Assembly: GCA_944359735.1 (NCBI GenBank)
Contig: CALVTA010000048.1
Location: 1-8,965, forward strand
Length of the DNA stretch: 8,965 bases
Direction of reading: 5' to 3'
From: an uncultured Bacilli bacterium
GTDB taxonomy: Bacteria > Bacillota_I > Bacilli_A > RF39 > UBA660
The notes below the pieces were generated by a model, which saw only the letters and a list, made by a program, of their open reading frames with translations, was not told where the DNA came from and made no database searches. Below, piece by piece: positions 6,306 to 8,965 of the stretch. Position 1 is the first letter of the stretch. The number at the start of each line of letters is the position of its first letter. A program made the position numbers and the translations under genes.

Positions 6306-6835
6306 AGTATTCTAATATATTTATCTCCATACTTCTTAGTCTTTACTTCCTTATAATAATTACTATAGTTAAGTTTATTTAAATCATCACTTTCTAATAC
6401 TACTATACCATCTGATGTTAAAATATTTAATTTATCTATCTTTTCTAAGGCATATTTTATATAATCTGTTTTATATGGGGGATCTAAAAAAATAAAATCA
6501 AATTGTTTAGGATAAAGTTTATCTAAAGCCTTTAAATAGTCCATATTTAATATAGTTTTATTTATATTAGTATCTAACATATCTAAATTACTTTTAATAG
6601 TCTTACTTGCCATATATTCTTTATCTACAAATATTACTTCTTTAGCTCCCATACTTAAAGCTTCAATACCAAGATTACCGCTTCCTGCAAATAAATCTAA
6701 ACAAGTACTATTTTCTAATTTAGAACCCAATATTGCAAATAATGATTCTTTAACTCTGTCCATAGTTGGTCTTGTTCCTTTCAAAGTATAGCCTTTTAGA
6801 ACTCTTCCTTTATATTTACCACTGATTACTTTCAT
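6290..6835 (-). CDS. rsmD: 16S rRNA (guanine(966)-N2)-methyltransferase RsmD
   Basis: A 181-residue SAM-dependent methyltransferase that makes m2G966 (E. coli numbering) in 16S rRNA, on the small ribosomal subunit. Diagnostic features are the N-terminal VISGKYKGR, the family signature TRPTMDRVKESLF (21-33), the SAM-binding motif I DLFAGSGNLG (47-56), the acidic end of the next strand (VDK, 70-72) and the catalytic DPPY (118-121). Length matches the family. It overlaps the upstream ylbF by four bases (ATGA), with AAGGAG inside the ylbF 3' end as its ribosome site, so translation is probably coupled. In B. subtilis the homologue (ylbH) follows ylbF and ylbG and precedes coaD. Here both ylbG and coaD are absent. 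Confidence 0.95.
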   Translation of the reverse strand: MKVISGKYKGRVLKGYTLKGTRPTMDRVKESLFAILGSKLENSTCLDLFAGSGNLGIEALSMGAKEVIFVDKEYMASKTIKSNLDMLDTNINKTILNMDYLKALDKLYPKQFDFIFLDPPYKTDYIKYALEKIDKLNILTSDGIVVLESDDLNKLNYSNYYKEVKTKKYGDKYIRILKKKD

Positions 6836-7104
6836 AAATTTGGCTCCTTTAAATCTTTAAATATTTGGTTTATTCTTAGTATTAATAAATTTGCTTCACT
6901 TTCTAGTTTTTTATATTTTATGAAATTTTCATTATTATATATTTTTTCTTTTAATTTTTCATCTTTACTCTTTTTATAGATTTTAATATATTCTAGAAGT
7001 TTTTCGTCATTATACACATTTTTTAAAGCCTCATCTAGTTCAAATTTAAGTTTAGAGTTGCTAATTTTTATTAACAATTCTTTATATATTAGATTATAAT
7101 CCAT
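6832..7104 (-). CDS. ylbF: YlbF/YmcA-family protein
   Basis: A 90-residue, Lys/Glu-rich, all-helical protein. The match is by composition, by the pattern of the C-terminal helix (ENFIKYKKLESEANLLI) and above all by position directly upstream of rsmD in a block with ylbD and ylbE. In B. subtilis, YlbF acts with YmcA and YaaT in a complex that modulates RNase Y-dependent mRNA processing and affects competence, biofilm and sporulation. This copy is shorter than B. subtilis YlbF (about 149 residues), lacks the Cys-rich tail known there, and contains no cysteine. The ATG has AGAGG six bases upstream. It is divergent from the orphan gene. Without the context the assignment would be weak. Confidence 0.7.
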   Translation of the reverse strand: MDYNLIYKELLIKISNSKLKFELDEALKNVYNDEKLLEYIKIYKKSKDEKLKEKIYNNENFIKYKKLESEANLLILRINQIFKDLKEPNL

Positions 7105-7125
7105 AACTTACCTCTTTTCTTTTCT

Positions 7126-7134
7126 AATATATCA
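7126..7134 (-). promoter_or_regulatory. Possible extended -10 promoter for ylbF-rsmD
   Basis: Read on the minus strand this is TGATATATT, a TGn extension plus a -10 hexamer with five of six consensus bases. No clear -35 is seen. It would give a leader of roughly 14 bases. It is needed because the orphan gene separates ylbF from ylbE. Confidence 0.35.
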
Positions 7135-7142
7135 TATTTTTA

Positions 7143-7171
7143 TTGCTTATTACTATAATTAGTTGTATAAT
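7143..7171 (+). promoter_or_regulatory. Sigma-A-type promoter of the orphan gene
   Basis: TTGCTT (7143-7148), a 17-bp spacer and a perfect TATAAT (7166-7171). The expected start near 7178 leaves about 22 bases of leader, carrying GGACGGGTG as ribosome site before the ATG at 7200. The orphan gene therefore has its own expression signals. Confidence 0.65.
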
Positions 7172-7199
7172 ATGCTGATATAGGACGGGTGTTAATATT

Positions 7200-8126
7200 A
7201 TGAAAAATTTAAAGTTAACAAAAAAAGAAGTAAATTTATTGGCTGAGTTAATGGATTATAATAAAAAGTTAGAAAAGGTATTTTTTAGTGATAAGAAGAA
7301 TGCTGATTTAATCTCAATGATTGATGATGTTATTGAATCAAAACTTAAAGGAGTTAATTCCGAGTTGGCTTTCAAAATGCTAAATAGCTTGTATAGATAT
7401 GATATAGATGAAGAACTTCCAGGAACAGAAATTAAAATTTTAAATGGACTTAGCTGTAATTTAGCGAAAGAAAGGCTTGGAATTTTGTTATTAAAAATTG
7501 CTATTACTAATAAAAATTTTTTTAAATATCAATATCAATTTTCTTGCCCTGGATTTGAAATTTATATGTATAATAATATGTTTTATTATTATCTTAATAA
7601 TTATCCCCTTCTTAATTATCTTTTCATTTTAGATCATGCAGAAAGTTTTTTAGGATTAATTAATAGTGATGAGATGATAAGTCCGGATTTACGCAATGAT
7701 ATTACTAATAAATTTTTATTTCTTTATAAAGATTTATATATAGAGTTAAAAGATAAGAAAATAAATATAACTACTACTTCTATACTTTCTAATAGATATG
7801 ATGCTTTTGCTAACATGTATCTTCACTCTTCTTCTCAAGTTAAAGATGATGTAAGCATTACTCCTTTTTATCAACAAGCGTTAGAAATGTTAAATGTTAA
7901 TGATGAGAGCATACAGGATTATAGTAATCTAATAGTTGGTAAACATTATCTTGATAATATTTTAAATCATATTAGTATTAGTGGATTTAAAAGTTTATCT
8001 GAAACTTACAAAGAAATAGAACAATCATTAAGCTTAGATGGTCATTATGAAGCTTTTAATTATATACATCAAAGTCTTAATGAGAAGGCTAATAAAGTTA
8101 ATAAAAAGAGGAAAAATTTTGTATAA
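7200..8126 (+). CDS. Orphan 308-residue protein of unknown function, inserted between ylbE and ylbF
   Basis: A soluble, probably all-helical protein with no signal peptide and no clear membrane helix. I recognise no domain or catalytic motif. The middle is unusually rich in Tyr, Asn, Phe and Leu: the stretch at about 118-145 includes YMYNNMFYYYLNNYP. The N-terminus (LKLTKKEVNLLAELMDYNKKL) and C-terminus (SETYKEIEQSLSLD, then a basic NKVNKKRKNFV tail) look like amphipathic helices. The predicted fold could be a helical-repeat or scaffold type, but that is only an impression. The gene has its own promoter and a terminator, and is oriented against the ylb genes on both sides. It therefore looks like a later insertion or a lineage-specific gene. 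Codon use is AT-rich like the neighbours, with no obvious sign of recent foreign origin. Confidence 0.8.
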   Translation: MKNLKLTKKEVNLLAELMDYNKKLEKVFFSDKKNADLISMIDDVIESKLKGVNSELAFKMLNSLYRYDIDEELPGTEIKILNGLSCNLAKERLGILLLKIAITNKNFFKYQYQFSCPGFEIYMYNNMFYYYLNNYPLLNYLFILDHAESFLGLINSDEMISPDLRNDITNKFLFLYKDLYIELKDKKINITTTSILSNRYDAFANMYLHSSSQVKDDVSITPFYQQALEMLNVNDESIQDYSNLIVGKHYLDNILNHISISGFKSLSETYKEIEQSLSLDGHYEAFNYIHQSLNEKANKVNKKRKNFV

Positions 8127-8144
8127 AATATATTTTCCCATAAT

Positions 8145-8170
8145 AAGAGCAAGTATAAGGACTTGCTTTT
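8145..8170. terminator. Bidirectional terminator between the orphan gene and ylbE
   Basis: AAGAGCAAGT (8145-8154) pairs with ACTTGCTTTT (8161-8170): ten pairs with one G-U and a 6-base loop (ATAAGG). It lies between two convergent genes, 18 bases after the plus-strand stop and 15 bases past the minus-strand stop. The plus strand has a short T tract that overlaps the stem; the minus strand ends less clearly. Confidence 0.65.
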
Positions 8171-8185
8171 CATTTGTGGATTCGA

Positions 8186-8407
8186 CTATTTTATAACCTC
8201 TAAAAAAGATTCTACTAACTTAATAGTGTTAGAAATATTTTCTATTTTGTCAACTGATCTTAATTTATACTTTTCTTTCATTTCTTCTTCCAGTTTCTTT
8301 ATAAAGATAGGATTTCTATTTAAATATTTATACCAGTACGAATTTTCTCTTAAATAACGATAAAGATTAGGATCACTCTTTATTCTAATTCTTGTTTCTA
8401 CTTGCAT
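8186..8407 (-). CDS. ylbE: YlbE-like protein
   Basis: A 73-residue protein matching the small YlbE family of Bacilli, about 79 residues in B. subtilis. The recognisable core is the DPNLYRYLRENSYWYKYLNRNP region (about 12-33), with its Tyr/Trp-rich centre, followed by a helical KLEEEMKEKYKLR and a C-terminal helix. The function is unknown even in B. subtilis. The ATG overlaps the last base of the ylbD stop codon (TAATG), with GAGG just upstream, so the two genes are translationally coupled. In B. subtilis ylbF follows directly; here the orphan gene intervenes. Confidence 0.85.
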   Translation of the reverse strand: MQVETRIRIKSDPNLYRYLRENSYWYKYLNRNPIFIKKLEEEMKEKYKLRSVDKIENISNTIKLVESFLEVIK

Positions 8408-8763
8408 TAGTCCTCATAATATTTATTAATAGGTCTTTCTTCAAAATTAGGAATATTATTATTGTTAGTATTATTTGGAACAATTTCTTGAACTAAACTT
8501 ACTGCTTTTTGTAATCCATTAACACCCTTTTGTATAGTTTCTAAATCAATATTTCTGAACATATTAGTTATTTCATTAAAAGAGAGATTATTATTTTGGT
8601 GTGTCACTTTTTTAGGGGTTAAAAATTCATCAAAGATACTATTATCTTCACCATACATATCATATGTTTCATATAGTTTTTGAAAAGTAGTTTTTCCATC
8701 AAGAACAGCTTTAGCAAGTTCTGGCTTTGTCTTTATAAATTTTTTAAAACTCTCTTTAGACAT
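8407..8763 (-). CDS. ylbD: YlbD-like putative spore-coat protein
   Basis: A 118-residue protein of the YlbD family, about 132 residues in B. subtilis, annotated there as a putative coat protein. The N-terminal half carries the family pattern: SFKKFIKTKPELAKAV (5-20), then KTTFQKLYETYDMYGED (24-40). A Gln/Asn-rich middle, an amphipathic helix (about 60-88, including IQKGVNGLQKAVSLV) and an Asn-rich, disordered tail follow. The chosen ATG at 8763 has AGGTG eight bases upstream. A TTG at 8793 is in frame but lies in the T-tract of the upstream terminator, and the ATG at 8769 is too close to the ribosome site. A coat-related gene beside a SpoVB-like gene hints at a spore-forming ancestry, but does not prove sporulation. 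Confidence 0.85.
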   Translation of the reverse strand: MSKESFKKFIKTKPELAKAVLDGKTTFQKLYETYDMYGEDNSIFDEFLTPKKVTHQNNNLSFNEITNMFRNIDLETIQKGVNGLQKAVSLVQEIVPNNTNNNNIPNFEERPINKYYED

Positions 8764-8791
8764 ATACATATCACCTATTAAATAATATGTC

Positions 8792-8834
8792 AAAAAAAGA
8801 AAAAAAGAATAGTAAATAATAATTTTTACTATCC
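8792..8834 (-). terminator. Intrinsic terminator between the edge gene and ylbD, possibly in the ylbD leader
   Basis: On the minus strand the arms at 8834-8825 and 8816-8807 form ten pairs (one G-U) around an 8-base loop. They are followed by TTTTTTTCTTTTTTT (8806-8792), a very strong U-tract. It ends 28 bases before the ylbD start and 54 bases after the stop of the upstream gene. If the candidate promoter at 8876-8904 is real, the hairpin sits inside the ylbD leader. Confidence 0.8.
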
Positions 8835-8875
8835 TTACCTAGATTTACTTTGTACGTTTTCCTCTCTATTTTACA

Positions 8876-8904
8876 ATTATATATTATCTATTTCAAAAAG
8901 TCAT
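8876..8904 (-). promoter_or_regulatory. Possible promoter upstream of ylbD
   Basis: Read on the minus strand: ATGACT (8904-8899, four of six -35 bases), a 17-bp spacer and a perfect TATAAT (8881-8876). It overlaps the 3' end of the edge gene. A start near 8869 would give a leader of about 105 bases that includes the terminator hairpin. Confidence 0.4.
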
Positions 8905-8965
8905 CTATTGTCATTAATCTTTTATCTATATCTTCAAGTGATACTTGATCTTTTTTAGGAGTAGT
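8888..8965 (-). CDS. 3' end of an unidentified gene, cut by the window edge
   Basis: The minus strand is open from the window edge to a TAG at 8888-8890, giving the last 25 residues of a protein that ends SLEDIDKRLMTIDDFLK. It is too short to assign. It is likely real because it runs co-directionally into a strong terminator ahead of ylbD. The charged, helical ending and the ATIDDFL-like motif (TIDDFLK) recall the ISIDDFL motif of the protein at 112-1197, perhaps by chance. In B. subtilis the gene upstream of ylbD is ylbC, but nothing visible here supports that identity. Confidence 0.5.
   Translation of the reverse strand, partial: TTPKKDQVSLEDIDKRLMTIDDFLK

Noticed and set aside
8163..8357. 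Plus-strand open frame opposite ylbE
   Set aside because: It is antisense to ylbE, which has a coupled start and clear family resemblance. The frame begins inside the terminator hairpin.
8788..8793. TTGACA as a -35 element for ylbD
   Set aside because: The hexamer 17 bases downstream (TATGTA) would put the transcript start at or beyond the ylbD start codon and remove the good AGGTG ribosome site.

Overview
The window is very AT-rich bacterial DNA from a member of the Firmicutes (Bacillota). Genes are densely packed, carry good Shine-Dalgarno sites (AGGTGA, AGAGG, AAGGAG types) and use the standard code: TGA works as a stop and TGG encodes Trp. The best lineage evidence is the set ylbD, ylbE, ylbF and rsmD together with a SpoVB-like flippase. 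I infer class Bacilli in the broad sense, perhaps an uncultured, genome-reduced Erysipelotrichia- or RF39-like lineage rather than Bacillus itself. Nothing here fixes the species.

Region 1 (1-2680). Two intrinsic terminators precede a minus-strand gene for a membrane-anchored, Glu/Lys-rich cytoplasmic protein of unknown function. It is divergent from a 12-helix SpoVB/MATE-like lipid-linked-sugar flippase. The divergent intergenic region contains a striking array of TTTACA hexamers at about helical-turn spacing. It resembles tandem half-sites for an OmpR/PhoB-type response regulator.

Region 2 (2691-4206). A DUF4143-type AAA ATPase is decayed: start codon lost, one frameshift in a poly-T run, and one out-of-frame internal deletion. 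At its 3' end lies a near-consensus promoter, then a long imperfect hairpin ending in a U-tract. This looks like a complete, free-standing small RNA gene of about 70 nt. A convergent small membrane-protein gene overlaps its terminator.

Region 3 (4207-6305). An OmpR-family response regulator and its sensor histidine kinase form a tightly overlapping two-component operon, divergent from the small membrane protein. The kinase gene ends head-on against rsmD with overlapping stop codons inside a likely bidirectional terminator.

Region 4 (6290-8965). On the minus strand, ylbD-ylbE and ylbF-rsmD keep the order known from Bacillus subtilis. Here ylbG is missing and the block is split by an oppositely oriented orphan gene (308 aa) with its own promoter and terminator. 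Upstream of ylbD are a possible promoter, a terminator-like hairpin in the leader, and the 3' end of another minus-strand gene cut by the window edge.

The candidates most worth following up are the small RNA near 3884-3956, the phased TTTACA array at 1263-1357, and the orphan gene interrupting the ylb block.
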